From Selaginella moellendorffii (taxonomy: Eukaryota; Streptophyta; Lycopodiopsida; Selaginellales; Selaginellaceae), in assembly GCF_000143415.4 (NCBI RefSeq), contig NW_003314280.1, positions 62,001 through 126,000 on the forward strand: a stretch of DNA of 64,000 nt, given 5' to 3'. Below, one piece after another: positions 1-11,830 of this stretch. Within the stretch, counting starts at the first letter, position 1. Each line of letters opens with the position of its first letter. The notes under the pieces are model-generated. The model saw nothing but the letters and a program-made list of their open reading frames with translations, was not told the origin of the DNA and did no database searches. Both the position numbers and the translations under genes were made by a program.

Positions 1-805
1 TGATGATATTGCACTTATACCAACAATTAATCTCTTTGAGAGCAAACATTGGAGTTAGAGAGTTTCAGAAGCAGAGAAAGGAAAAGTGTCCCTCTATGAA
101 GCTACACTCTTTGACCTCACTACGTCTCTTGAGTAGTCATCAAAAGCTTTAGCTGCACAGGAAGCAAGGTTTTCTGGTACAGGTCCAAACTTAGACAAGC
201 TTCAAGAGCGGGTTGGTAGAAGGACAAAAGTAGCAGCAGGGTCAATATCTAAGATGGTGGAGGAAGTTGTTACTAGAACTCCTATGGAATCAAGTTATGA
301 ACCACTTAGAGACATGAGGACAGCCTGTATGAAGTGTCAATAAACATTTGATAAGCCCAACATCACTCCTTTTAACTCTCACCGTTCAGAGTTTGACTAC
401 CATTCTATTCTATGACACTGGAAAAGAACTAAGGAACATAGAGTGGAGGAGGTGTCAATTGTTACACAAGTAAATCTAGTGCCAAAGGTTGAGAAGGTTA
501 TTGCTCATGAGCCAATTTCTCATATCAATTAGGCAATTCAAAGAGTTAGTGCCAAGAGTAATGCGCATTGCTCCGGAATGATTGGGAGTCGAGATCAATG
601 TCTTGCATATGTGTGCTCAACTTCAAGTTCTTTAGCAGTACTATGTTTTTAGGGCTATCGAGATCTAGGGGTAAAGGGCCACTAGTCAAGTTGGATTTAT
701 TGTTGTGGGACTGATGTTACTCATATAAACTAGATTCACAGCTCAATTATCTTGAAACCAAATTCTGTGTTAGAGGAGTGGCCAGTTGAGTGAAGCTGCA
801 ATCTT
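1..805 (+). other. Decayed coding-like sequence, unidentified
   Basis: Forward-frame translation gives stretches that look protein-like (for example a segment rich in Arg, Lys and Glu around 180-420) but they are broken by stop codons and frame changes, and I recognise no domain. It lies directly upstream of the SWIM zinc-finger remnant at 806 and may be the N-terminal part of the same dead gene or transposase. No LTR, terminal inverted repeat or target duplication is visible, and the sequence runs off the left edge of the window. Low confidence in any function. Confidence 0.25.
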
Positions 806-1300
806 TTGAAAGAAGAGATTGAAAGTCTGGAGAGAGCTAGTTTCAAGCTGAAGACTTCCTCAAATATTGCTATTGATACTGCTATGCCACCAATGTCAAC
901 ACTAGACCGGCATATACGACTAGCTAGAAATGGGAAGGCTATACAATATAGGTTTTTCATTTCAAAAGGTGCACAAGAGAACATCAAGCTGGTAAAGGTG
1001 TTGAAATGCACAATCACAAGGATAAACTACATCAGTGCCATGGCTAAGGAGTTTGTTATTGTGACTAAGTCGTTAAAGGGTACAAGTTACACTATCAAAA
1101 TTTGTGAAAATCCATCCTGTACCTGTCCAGATTTTATATAGAGGGAGAACAGGGGAAAGGTATATTTAGCTTGCAAGCACATTTATTACATTTTTATGCA
1201 AGAATTAAGCCAAGATCCTAAGGTCGACCATCATATCCATCAGGCAAGCCTTACAATTGTAGAGTTTGAGAAGTGTTATAGATTGCTTTTAGTGTTTAGA
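806..1300 (+). pseudogene. SWIM zinc-finger protein remnant (MULE/FAR1-like or host gene)
   Basis: The reading frame from 806 gives about 111 residues, hits a TAG at 1139-1141 and continues in the same frame for about 50 codons. Across the stop it shows a SWIM zinc-ligand pattern: Cys-x-Cys in SCTCPDF (about 1118-1136), then Cys-x-His in ACKHIYY (about 1172-1192). SWIM domains bind one zinc and occur in Mutator-like transposases, FAR1/FHY3-type proteins and other plant DNA-binding proteins. The internal stop, and the absence of the upstream transposase catalytic region in frame, mark it as a pseudogene or transposon scrap. I cannot tell a MULE remnant from a host gene. SWIM assignment is fairly sure, parentage is not. 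Confidence 0.5.
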
Positions 1301-1469
1301 TCTATATTTATATTTGTATTTTATTGGTCGAATTTACTTGGAAATATAGATTAAATCAAATTTTGAAAAATGAAAAGATGTTGGTTTAGGATGAACCAAT
1401 GTTTTTCTTGTGTTTGAGAAGTTGTGAGCTTAGCTCATGAGCTTATGAGCTCAAAACCTACTTGGGGTC

Positions 1470-1870
1470 AGCAAATCTAGAGACTTTCCATAATTAACTA
1501 ATGGAAAGAAATGAGACCAAAACAAAGGGCATGATAGCGAGGGTGTTTGGTAGACATGGTAAGCTATCATCTAGCGAATATTGAGGGACCAATCTCAATA
1601 TTGTGGAGGTTTTTGATACTAGCAAATGTAAGCTAATGACATGAGTTTCTCAAACCAGGCCAAGTATGCTCAACAAGAAACACATAGGGTTCCTATCTTA
1701 TATTTATCAATTTAAGTGCAAGGTTATTGACTAGTTTCTCAACTATCTCAAGTAAGATCGATAAAGGGAATCAACTAGACCAACCTCTTACTGTCATGGC
1801 AGTAAGGAAAAAGTGTCTGTAAAGATTGGTTGACAATTATCTTTCGATACCCGAAGTCACATTTATGATA
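1470..1870 (-). repeat. Partial LTR of the CHR/LARD-A superfamily, minus orientation
   Basis: The stretch matches the U3 half of the LARD-A LTRs at 23580-23983 and 29690-30096 in the same orientation, including the segment with the poly-C-adjacent end. The inner terminus reads ATTTATGATA where intact copies have ATTCGCGACA. It is followed immediately at 1871 by the complement of a polypurine tract (CTCTCCCCCCC), so it is the 3' LTR side of a minus-strand element. The outer part of the LTR is missing. It is diverged and old. Confidence 0.7.
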
Positions 1871-2693
1871 CTCTCCCCCCCTTGGGGAAGATCAAGTTGT
1901 GTTTGTGAGTTATTTAGCATACTATCTACAATCTTCGGTAGTTAAATTTTCTCATTGAGTTTACTTGATGATATACTTGCTATTGAATTTTGTTGGATGG
2001 TGAATTCTATGTTTTCCAAAGATAGTGATCTTGGTGGTTCCTATACTGTAATACTAGTTTATCGGATGATAACTTACTTGGAATACTTTTGTATTCTAAT
2101 CTAAGCTTTATTCACTGATAATTAAATCTCTAAGATATTATTGTCTATGACTTTGATATAGTCCATATATTAATCTTTGAGTTTGGGTCAATATAGGCAA
2201 ACTGACTTTGGCACTTCGTGTGCATATTGAAATCTCTAGTCATGGGGTAGCTACTCTCGACTGGTCACATAACCTGCCTCTCTATCAATGTTCTTTATTC
2301 CATTAAAAGGGTGTGACCGTGTAAACAACTTTAACTGCCTGTTTATAGTAGTCTATTTAAACCTTACTAACGGGTTTGGTTTCTTTGCTTAGGAGGGTTG
2401 AGGCCTCTAGCTTCTCTCTCTATGTCTTTGCAGGTAGGGGCATATCACACTTTTGTAGTTGGGTGACACCTAGAGCAGCAAGGGTGGCTGACTCTGTTGG
2501 TCATTTCCTTGTCGGCAACGGCTGGAAGGTGTCTGAGTTGGTAGCACATCTGCGTTAGACAAAGAGGTTACCCTAACTCATTTAAGTGGGTGCATTTCTT
2601 ATATAGTGTGAATACCGTGAACTTTTTCTGGAGTTGTTTCCTTGGCGATATTCTAGACTCGAGTATGCATCAACGAGGACGTCGATCTTCCCT

Positions 2694-2705
2694 AGGGAGG
2701 GAGAG
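2694..2705 (+). promoter_or_regulatory. Polypurine tract
   Basis: The run AGGGAGGGAGAG sits directly before the LTR start TGTCGC, the place where plus-strand DNA synthesis is primed in LTR retrotransposons. The same tract in variant form precedes the 3' LTRs of CHR-1 and LARD-A. Confidence 0.7.
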
Positions 2706-3588
2706 TGTCGCAAATGTGACTTCAGATATCGAAAGTTATCTGTCGGCTAGTCCTTTCGGATATTCTTTCCTTACTGCCACGATGGCAGGAGGTTGGTATT
2801 GCTGGACCTGTTATCAGTTTCCCACTTGAGCTAGTTGAGAAACTAGTCAATGACCATGCACTTAGATTGGATAAACATAAGGTAGGAACCCTATGTGTTT
2901 TTTGTTGAGCATACTTGGCCTGGTTTGAGAAACTTGAGTCATTGGCTTGCACTTGCTAGTATCAAAAACCCCCACGATATTGAGATTGGTCCCTCAATAT
3001 TCGCTAGATGATAGCTTACCATGTCTGCCAAACACCTTCGCTATCATGCCCTTTGTGTTAGTCTCATTTTAGTCCCAAATGCTATTTATGGAAAGTGTCT
3101 AGATTTGCTCATTTGGCATATCTATAGAATGTAGAGATTGGCCTGAACACAATGGTGTTCGTCCCATGTCCAAATTCGCATTCTAGCGCCATTTCATAGT
3201 TAGTAAGTTTCAAGATTGTCCCAGAGACTAACTCCTGATACTAAGGGAGGCTTCGGGTGAAAGTCCAAAGTGTGTGTTCCTCAAAGGGGGAGGCTATCGG
3301 GGGTTCCAAATATATAGTAGGGATAGTGGGTAGGTTGGGCAGGCTGACTAACCTGAGGCATAGTCTAACTCCCGCTTGCGTGGCTGTCCTTGTTTTGCGT
3401 CCAGCTTGGGTCTAAGCCAAACTCCACACCATGCTAGCTGGTGGAGTACCCATATCCTCACATTAGGCCACTGGTATGCCGAAATAGCGCCAGACTCCAT
3501 TTTGCTCCATTTTGCATGTTGGTCCTGGCATTGGGATACTAGTTGCTCCAAGACTGTTCCAAGACGCTCCGGGCTCTTGTCCCTTATG
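2706..3588 (+). repeat. Truncated LTR, LARD-A type
   Basis: It begins TGTCGC and follows the LARD-A LTR through the G-rich spacer, ending in the CCGGGCTCTTGTCCC region at about 3588. The last part of the LTR, including the G-box cluster and the GTGCGCTACA end, is missing. AT-rich DNA follows. Confidence 0.7.
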
Positions 3589-6500
3589 TATCCTATATAA
3601 AAAATAATAATATACACATGTACTGAGTAATGTGTTAGATCCATATTATATTTAAAACATTAATATTTTACAATTTAATTTAACCTGTAATCATGTTCTC
3701 CTTTATATAATTGCTGGATAGTAAGTAGTTTTAAATCAATAATAATATAGGTTTAAATGTAATTTTTTAAAGATTTTTAGCCATGTATGATTTCAATTGT
3801 TTTAGCTATAAAAAATATTATAGTAAATTTATTGACTTTTTCTAATTATTGGAAAATCATAACTTCCATATATGCTAGCATGATATCACCTAATTATAAT
3901 ATAGATGAAGCATGTTTTTTTATTTCAACATTAATCCTTTTAATCTAGATATTTAATTGGGAGCTGTTCTACTACTTTTTTGGCTAAAACACTCTTCTTG
4001 ATAAGCTTATATAAACCAGTCTTTTAATATTTTAAACACCTATTTTCATGAGCTTTCCTTCTCATTCTATGTTTTTTGTTTCCCAAGTGTTTTATATTTT
4101 CATAGTTGTTATATTATACGTTATGAATTATAAAATTTCTTACACACTCTTGGTCTATTGCTAAAGCATGTTTTGGCGAGAAAGGTTTTACAGGTGTAAT
4201 AATATTTTATATTTTATAAAATATATAATATAATTACTTAAAAATAATATTCTCTATTTTTCTCTGTAAAGTGAAATCATTCTGAAAAATAAGACACATC
4301 ATTATGCTTTATTTGAAAATTTTAATTTCTGTGTTTTTAAGTAATAACTTTAAATAAAGAGTACTAATTGAGACCCCAACTCCATTGGGAGATATAGCAT
4401 ACCCAAGATAATTAGATCTTCTTTTCTAATTTTACAAAATTAGAAATTTTGGTATAGAAAATTAAATTTTTCTGAAGTTTTCTGCTATTGAATTTCAGAA
4501 AAATGCACAATAATACAATCCACACCAGATTACTGTAATATCTCCCAGAATAATTGCATTTAAATTCCCAATATCTGCAATCTAAAATTTTAGAGGGGAA
4601 AATGTAATAATTGCAATTTGTAAAGGGAAATTGCATTTGAGGCTGGCACAAATGAGCACAAAAGAGCCAACCAGGTGAGTTTCTTACACTCAAGTCTGAT
4701 AGTCATTTTGCTGGTGTTTACATTACAAAACAAAAAAAAAAAAAACATCAATTTTCTCTACACAATGCATTAATGAAGATAAGAACTACTATTTCCCTCA
4801 AAAAGGCCTGGAAGAACCAAATTGAAGCAGTAACTGCGGGTTGATTTTATTTATTTTTAGCAGCAAGGTTGTTTTTCTCTAGAGACAAATTGATCTTGAA
4901 TCTCAAATTTTCCTACAGACACAATCAAGGCCATGTAAGGAATGCTGTGTAAGGGATTAGAGCACTAACTGTGGCACTAGATTCAACCAAGAGTATGGTT
5001 CTTAGCTAGGACTTAAGACCAAACACTTCAATTACAACATAGATTATTATCATAGCAAGGTCTATCATTGACTTAAAGGTATACAGCCATTTCTCCAAAT
5101 GATCTTTACCACCTGTTGAATTTAGTTGTATGAGAATCCTCTAGGAACATTAAGAGCCTAAGTGCTAACATAAGTATCAAATTCAGACAAGCTGAGAGTT
5201 CCTTGGAGGAGGCTCCAGAAAGAAACTTCAAACCATTACCATATCAAGAGCACTTTCACTCAATGTTTTCAAAAACCCTTTTATGAAATGTAAAGTATAA
5301 GCACTTGTCTGTAGAAACTTTAAAAGATAAACCACATTCCCAACAAATTAGAACCTACTTTAATTTCTCTGACAATGGATAAACCATAATAATCATACTC
5401 TTTCTAAATAAATATATTCTTTCCTTGTAAATTGAGTCACTCTTCTTCTCCTTGGTGGAGCACTTCTTTCTCTAAATACACACAAACTTTGCACTACAAT
5501 TAAAAATTGCTTTATGCTTGAATGAAAGTGGGATTTTATTTCATGCATAGACTCCATACAATATCTGCAAATGAGAAATATAAAAGATTAACTTCTAAAT
5601 AATAATTATTATATATTCTGTTTTATTATTACTTATAAAAGGTTTTAAAATAGTATTAGACTTATTTTAATAAGCTTTAAAATTATTAGCACTAAAAATT
5701 ATTCCAAAAACTACTCTCTGTATTACTCATATAAAGTTTTACAACTATACCATAAACTATATAAAACTATTCATTTAAAAAATTATTGAAGTTGTGTTTA
5801 AAACAGTTGTGTTTAAAATAATTAAATATTCTTTGGAATTTTTCCATATTTATTTTAAACTATATTTTCCAGTGGAGCTGGAATCTCAGCATCATCATAC
5901 TCATATATTAAGAATACATTATTAAAAGTAAACAAAATTTTGCAGTACAAAGATGGCATATAGTAGACACAATAAAAAGAATACTAAAACATTAAAATTA
6001 AACAAGTACTGATTATATAAATGATATATTTCATAATTAAAAATAGAAAAGTTGAATAGCTCCAGCAATTTTAATTTGTAAATTATTTTTATTTTTCAAA
6101 TAAACTTATGATACTTATTACACATTCATCAATAAATCTAATCGCATTGAGTTGTTAGTTAGCTCAGATATAGTGTAAGATTTGTGTGATATAATAAACT
6201 TATAATACTGTTTTTAAGAATAATAATTTGTGGATTGATACATGAAAAACATATAAATAAATATAATGACATAAAGGTAAAATATGATTTAGAAAAGGCT
6301 ACAATCTATAAAAATGTGATTGACTTAAACTTTTATTATTATTAAAGGACCATTATTAAATTTTCTGATATGTTATAGTTTTAGGAATTTTTTTTATGTA
6401 TCATCAATACCCTAATATAAGAGTAAAACTTTACCATTCATTGAAATATTTTTGCCTCAATAACATGTTCTAATTCTTTAAGTTTAAATAAAAATAAATA

Positions 6501-6730
6501 TAACATAGAGATAATAATCTTAATTCATTCTCTCTATATAAAATCATATATAGAAAAAATGTTAATGATATATAATATAATACTTTAAATTTAATTAGTA
6601 CTCATAAAAAGTATAAATATAAATATTATGAAGGAAGAGGATTTTGAATACAAATATACAAAAAAATTATAAATTTATAAAATAAAAAATATTTTATGTA
6701 CGTATATAGAATGTATTTTAAATAAATTTA
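3589..6730. other. AT-rich region with no recognised feature
   Basis: About 3.1 kb of strongly AT-rich sequence with many short A and T runs, including an A-tract near 4730-4745. All reading frames are short and none resembles a known domain. I found no LTR, terminal inverted repeat, target duplication or tRNA-like structure by eye. It differs sharply in base composition from the retrotransposons on both sides and may be old intergenic DNA or a matrix-attachment-like segment (speculation). Confidence 0.4.
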
Positions 6731-7147
6731 AAATAATGCTGTGAGAGCCAAGTGTACGGGTACGATGCTATATACTAATATTAGCATGGTGGGATTTTGG
6801 TAGCCATCAGATTGGTTTCAATCCGGAGCACTTGCTTCTGTGTATAAGTTAGGGTTTTTGGGCTAATTGATATGCACATTTTCTGTATTCCCTTTCCATA
6901 TTCCATGCACTCACATTAGTGGAGATGAAGGGCATCTTTTGATTGTCCCTAAGGAGTGCTTGGATTTGGGATTTTGGTTTAGATTAACTTTTGTATTGTT
7001 TAAATCTAGCTTTTTATATTTCCTTTCTTTTGTTCTTTCTCTTAAGAAGTTTGGTTTCGATCTATCTTTTTGCATTGTCTAGATCTTCCTTTCCTTTTAG
7101 CTTTTTGTCATTTCTCTTTTTTTGCGTTTTCCTTTTCGTTCATCTTT
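6731..7147 (+). other. Presumed leader upstream of OUTER gag
   Basis: T-rich and pyrimidine-rich sequence leading to the gag start at 7148. A 5' LTR and primer-binding site would be expected near here. TTTTGGTAGCC near 6796 has the TGG start of a PBS but does not match initiator tRNA-Met, so I do not call it. No LTR copy matching the 3' LTR at 38762 is visible. Confidence 0.25.
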
Positions 7148-8260
7148 ATGGCAGATCAGCAATCTCCTCCTTTGACTCTAGAGCAGCAGTTGGTACAATT
7201 TCTTGATGCTATGCACTTGCAATTGAATAACCAAACTTAATTGATGGTGGCATTCACAGCATATGGTCCAACTTTTCTTGCTCTTGGTGCCAATCCTCAC
7301 ATTCGGCCGAAGTTCTTTCGTGGGAATCCTGGGGATGATGTGTACCATTGGTTTGATCACTTCATGGTGATTGCCACATATCATTCTTGGGATGATGCTC
7401 GATGTTTGTGCGAGTTTCCCACATGTCTCCAAGGGACGGCATTACAGTGGTATAATGGTTTAAGTGCAGCCACTTGTGGGGATTGGAGTGTTCTCCCAGA
7501 CATCTTTAAACATGCATTTGGGCATGTTGACGATTGTGATGATGCCTTCCAGCAATTGCATTGTCTTTGTTAAGGGCCATATGAGTTGGTGATGCAATTT
7601 GGCATTCGTTTCCAAAGCCTCTTGCTTCATGCGGAGCCAAATATATTAGAGCGGATCAAGCTAGGAATGTTGTGGCCAGCACTTCGTCAAGATCTTGTTA
7701 GACTTGTGCATGCACTTGCTCCAGCCACTCTTGACAATGCTCTTCACTTGGCACAACGTTATGAGACGTTGCCTCTTCCACTTCTCGCTGCACGTCCTTC
7801 TACTCCACTTTCTATGGGCGATAGTAGTGTTTCAATGGAGGTTGATGCTCGAGTCCAAGGACAAGGACGAGGACATGGTCGTGGCTATGATATTCGCTGT
7901 TGGGCATGTGATGAAGTTAGTCACACTTATCCGTGTTATCGGCGTTTTTCGAATTGGTGACCACCATTTCCTGGGTGAAGACCTTGGCGTCAACAACGTC
8001 CTGTTGGTGCTGTTGCGGTGGAAGGTCTAGACACCGAGATGCATCCGGGAAATGAGGAGGTGCGTAAGTAACAGAGGGACCTTGTGCGAATAAGTCAGTG
8101 ACCCTTCCATTTTTATTTTGGGAGTATCATCAAGGGGTTCACTTGGCACCAGTTCATGCAGTGTTTTCTTTCCAAGCTCATTTTTATAACAAGAGGTTTC
8201 CTATTATTCTCTCTGTGTTGGTTGATATAAGTTCAAGTTTACCCTCTATTGCTTGACCTG
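7148..8260 (+). pseudogene. gag: Ty3/gypsy gag and start of protease (OUTER element), broken
   Basis: Starting at ATG 7148 (MADQQSP), the frame reads through a retrotransposon Gag capsid-like region (RPKFFRGNPGDD, then ALQWYNGL) to a TGA at 7958. In-frame stops occur at 7238-7240 and 7571-7573. A degenerate zinc knuckle lies near the end (CWAC then H and C with one spacing residue lost). Beyond 7960, in shifted frames, a weak aspartic-protease-like stretch (LVDISSSL) appears near 8217-8240, where a live element would have D-[ST]-G. Gag packages the RNA into virus-like particles. The element is dead. RNase H, integrase and an LTR of a gypsy element in the same orientation appear at 37131-39095, so the two may be halves of one element split by about 29 kb of later insertions. 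That link is inference. Confidence 0.7.
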
Positions 8261-8292
8261 TCGCCACACGATGCCGTCTACACTTGCGTCGT

Positions 8293-8490
8293 GCGGCAGA
8301 ACTCGTTTTCATTCTTTATGGCAACGGTCGTACATATGCATGCCCTTTCTTTATCTTAGTATCCTGATCTGGTGCCTAACAATCCTCCCCTAATGCGGCG
8401 GAACCCATTTTCATTCTTTATGGCAATGGCTGTACACATGCATGCCCTTTCCTTATCTTAGTATCCTGATCTAGTGCCTATCAATCCTCC
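8293..8490. repeat. Tandem duplication, period 102
   Basis: Two diverged copies offset by 102 bases, each beginning GCGGC and containing TTTTCATTCTTTATGGCAA and the end of a TRIM LTR (CCTGATCT then GTGCCTA). They differ at several bases, so the duplication is not recent. Confidence 0.7.
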
Positions 8491-8773
8491 CTCTCATTAG
8501 AGAATGATCGTCCGTGATTATACTTAGACCACCATCTGGTCACCATGGTCTTTCTCTTAGGGTCTACTAAACCTTAGTTCTCCCTCTAGATCCACCATGT
8601 TGAATATTTCTTTAGAATATTCTTGCCCCACTCATTAGCCACGAGAATCGAACTAGACTCCAATACCAATGTTAGGATCCTATCCTTTACACCCTAAGCC
8701 AACTGGCTAAAGGGGTGATCACTTGATTGTAGGGCCCTTTCTTTATTCTATTATCCTGACCTAGTGCCTAACA
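8293..8773 (-). mobile_element. Degenerate TRIM-1-family element
   Basis: The right repeat, 8670-8773, is a 104-base LTR starting TGTTAGGATCC and ending GTGCCTAACA, matching the TRIM-1 LTRs. Before it lies a decayed primer-binding-site complement (ACTCCAATACCA). The spacer matches TRIM-1 internal sequence. The left LTR has lost its first half, and its remaining part is duplicated in tandem (8293-8394 and 8395 to about 8490). No coding capacity. The left boundary is therefore unclear and no target duplication can be assigned. Confidence 0.75.
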
Positions 8774-9011
8774 GCATGGCCTTAGCATAATGGGCTGGTA
8801 GGTCAATGGTACCTTAGGGTGTTGGTTATAGGATTGGACACATGGAGCACTTGGACCAAGTGTAATGGTTGAGTGGCATGGATGTGATTCTTGGGGCTAA
8901 CAAGTCCCTAAGTCTAGAATAGGACTTATGGAGGTTGTGAGTGAGACTCCTTCATATTGTCGAAGGTGTGGTTAAGTGACTAAAGTAGAATGGAAAATTT
9001 AGTCGCTTACA
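8774..9011 (+). repeat. LARD-B LTR fragment (3' end of LTR)
   Basis: Matches the last 240 or so bases of the LARD-B1 LTRs (20476-20714 and 34366-34603), ending TTAGTCGCTTACA at 9011. The rest of that element is absent: the TRIM-type repeat abuts it on the left and OLD-A internal DNA on the right. A truncated remnant of a separate LARD-B insertion. Confidence 0.75.
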
Positions 9012-10640
9012 TTATCCTATAGTGAGTTTAGTCGGAAAGAAAGTGGCATGAGCTTATCCATGTTGTGAGCAAAAGTTAGTGGTGTTAGGTGTCGTAAATC
9101 TTTATTGGTGGAGTGTGGCATTTATGTTGTATTTTGTCGAGTGAAATTGGTATTTGATACTTACATAAACATTTGAAGTAATGATATGGGTGGTGGTGGT
9201 GTTCAAATGGTGTTTAAGTTATTGTAATTTTATATCATATCCATATGATAATGAGCAATATGTTTGCGAAGTTGTTTAGTTAAATGATGATCAACTCTAA
9301 AGTGGTTGATAGTGAAGCTAGTCTATTTGCACGTAGTAGCATTATAGTAGCTTTGACAAGATTCTCAATAGTGATTTATGATATGCTAAACTTAAGTTGG
9401 TACCTAGTTTCCTTGAGGGTTTGCTTATTAAGTATTGAAAGAAGTTATAGCATTCACTTGCTATAGCTTGTTGGTTTATCCGTTAACACTTGGAGTTAAT
9501 TGTTGGATAGAGAAAGTGTGTAGTTGAAGCATTGACATCACTAACACTTGTGTTAATAGAAGTGGCATTATTATTTCGAGTGATGAGGAATTTTCCTTAG
9601 AACTTGATTTTTCTATTTCATTTTCCTTGTTAATGTTTTGACTTTACATTAGATCTTGAAAGTCGTTAAAGAAGAGTGTTAGTGCAATATGGATATTCAA
9701 AGATATGGTGTTGATGATCAAGCCTTAGATGTTCATTTTGCATTTTGTGAATGTTGGTGTTAGATGCCAGGCAAAATGTTCAATGCTTAAGTATACTGCT
9801 GGGTCTTGAGAATTTGTGTTAAGGTGAAATTATATGAAGTTGTTGGTAAGAGGAAGTTGGTTGAGTATTGAAGTTTACATTTCTAGACTGAGAGTCATTC
9901 TTTCTTTAGGATGGAAAATTTTTACAAATTTTCTTAAGCTTTTCCAATGGCTGATCTATTTATTATTTTACTCAAAAACCAATCCATTTTGTAAGCTAGT
10001 ATAAACTAGTAAAAGGGTTGGAGTTGATTTTGGTTAGCTTAAACCTTAGTATATAGTTTATATAATACGACATGAAAAGGATGCTAACTTTTGGGGCTAA
10101 GGCAATTGAGTTAAATAAAGTCTGGAGTTAGTGTAGAAAAATGGCCTTTACGCTTTTCTAGAAAGGTGACCCTTGTACCTTTCTTTTGTAGTGTTGTGCT
10201 TGGTGGCAGATTGCACTTTGTATTTCATTATACTCTATGAGAGTAGTGAGCTCTCACTAATCTTGACTTGATATTGGTGGCTTTATGCCTTGGTTGAGGA
10301 TGGTGATGTCCAACTTAGTTGTTTGAGGTTAAGATGTTGGTGTGCTTGTCTATATTCCTTTATCTTGTATTTAGGGTACTACATTCATGTTAGACAAGTA
10401 TATGACTCGATGACTTGAGTTTAGTGTTTGAGTCTTGTGAAAGTAGGTTGAAGAGTGATTATTAGTTGCCTGCAACTAATGATTGTTTATAAATTTTGTC
10501 AAGGACAATTAACACTTACTTTGCTTGATGAAGATTTATTGATCAATATTGATTTAAGTTGGAATATATGAATTATTGATGATTCTTTTTACACTTGTTA
10601 TAAAGTGAGTTACATCTTGCTATAAATGGATAGTAGAAGG
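9012..10640 (+). mobile_element. OLD-A left arm: coding-free internal DNA, LARD-A type
   Basis: The sequence is the reverse complement of LARD-A internal DNA (about 28090 back to 25630), diverged but alignable along its length, so it is an older relative pointing right. Translation gives only short frames. It ends at a junction near 10640 where about 1.6 kb of internal DNA and the first half of the LTR are missing compared with LARD-A. The same junction recurs in the opposite orientation near 35635. Confidence 0.7.
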
Positions 10641-11251
10641 ATTGTCCCAAAAAATAACTCTTAGTACTAATGGAGGCTTGGGGTGAAAGCCCAAAACGTG
10701 TGTTCCTTAGAGGGGAGGGGGCTATGGGGGGCTCCAAATATATTGTAGGGATGGTGGGTAGGTGGGATATGGTTTAGCTCCCGCTTGCGTGTTTGTCTAT
10801 GTTTGAGTCTAACATGGGTCTAAGCCTAAGTTCCATACTATAGTAGTTGGTGGAGTACCTATATCCCTGCATTATGCCACTGATATACTGAAATAACACC
10901 AACTCCATTTGGCTTTGTTTTATGTGTTAGTCCTGATATATGGATGTTGGATGCTCTAAGACTGTTCCAAGTCATTCCGTGCTCCTGTCCCTTTGCTCCT
11001 TGAACTGTTGCTCAGAAGTTGCTCTGTGCTCTAGTACCTTTGCTCCTTTTCTCCATGCTTAGGAGTTTGGCTCTATTGTTTTGTATAGTGGCCCAAGGTT
11101 TTGAAATTTGGGTTTTGCACCACTATCTTTTAAACACATAGCATGTGGTCATGGCTTATGACACGTGGAATATAGAGGGTTTAGGTTCCACTTCATGATT
11201 ATCTTATGGTAAATCACCATAGGATAAAGGGTGAAAACCACGTGCGCTATA
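10641..11251 (+). repeat. OLD-A left-arm LTR (5'-truncated)
   Basis: Matches the second half of the LARD-A LTR, including the G-rich spacer near 10724, a single CACGTG near 11162, and the conserved hairpin near 11203-11226. It ends GTGCGCTATA where intact copies have GTGCGCTACA. A primer-binding site follows, so it acts as the 5' LTR of the segment to its right. Confidence 0.75.
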
Positions 11252-11253
11252 TT

Positions 11254-11265
11254 TGGTATCAAAGG
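11254..11265 (+). promoter_or_regulatory. Primer-binding site, OLD-A
   Basis: TGGTATCAAAGG, two bases after the LTR end, is a one-mutation version of the initiator tRNA-Met site TGGTATCAGAGG found in CHR-1 and LARD-A. Confidence 0.7.
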
Positions 11266-11612
11266 ATGAGTCTCAGTAAGTACTATCCAATGAGATTAGG
11301 CAACTAATCTCTTTGTATATGCAGAGATGAAAACAATGATTTGAATGGGTAGACATTTAGGTGCAAAAACTTCATAATCGTTCCTTGGGTATGGATTTTT
11401 GTTACCTTTTTGTACCATATTATGTGAGCTTAAGCTTGGGCTTATAGGATGGATGTTAAATGTATCATTTTGCACGAGTTTGCACTTGAGCTCGTGAGTG
11501 AGGCACATTAGCAATTCAAGGCTACACTTTGAGTTGGCAGGATTAATGTTAGCCTATTGATGATTCTATGAGTTGTTCCATGTACCATGAGTAAAAGTAA
11601 ACCTTTCTTAGA

Positions 11613-11768
11613 TTTGCTATAAGTGGCAAATAGGCTAATCCATAGCTATTTAGCATGGCACTAGTTTGCTATAAGTGGTAAATAGGCTAGTCCATAGCTG
11701 TTTAGTATGGCACTAATTTACTATAAGTGGCAAATAAGCTAGTCCATAACTGTTTACACTAGTGGATC
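11613..11768. repeat. Three tandem copies, 52-base period
   Basis: Three copies of a unit containing CTATAAGTGG and AATAGGCTA, starting near 11613, 11665 and 11717, each offset by 52 bases with scattered substitutions. LARD-A carries only one copy at the corresponding place (about 28560-28620). Confidence 0.75.
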
Positions 11769-11830
11769 CCTCATAGGCATGAATATAAATGGATCAATCA
11801 AGACTATAGGGATTAGTCAATTGGTTGTAG

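Larger units (their letters stand above)
1891..3588 (+). mobile_element. 3' end of a LARD-A-like element, plus orientation
   Basis: From about 1891 to 2693 the sequence is the reverse complement of LARD-A internal DNA at 24790-24000, so here the element points right. It runs into a purine tract at 2694-2705 and an LTR starting TGTCGCAAATG at 2706. The LTR matches LARD-A LTRs up to about 3588, where it stops inside the LTR. No gag or pol reading frame is present. The left edge abuts a minus-oriented LTR with its own polypurine tract, giving a head-to-head arrangement that a single normal insertion cannot produce. Confidence 0.7.

Noticed and set aside
4727-4745. A-tract near 4730 as a retroposon tail
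   Set aside because: No coding or promoter sequence upstream and no flanking duplication could be found.
6790-6812. Primer-binding site for OUTER at TTTTGGTAGCC
   Set aside because: No match to initiator Met, and no LTR resembling the 3' LTR at 38762 precedes it.
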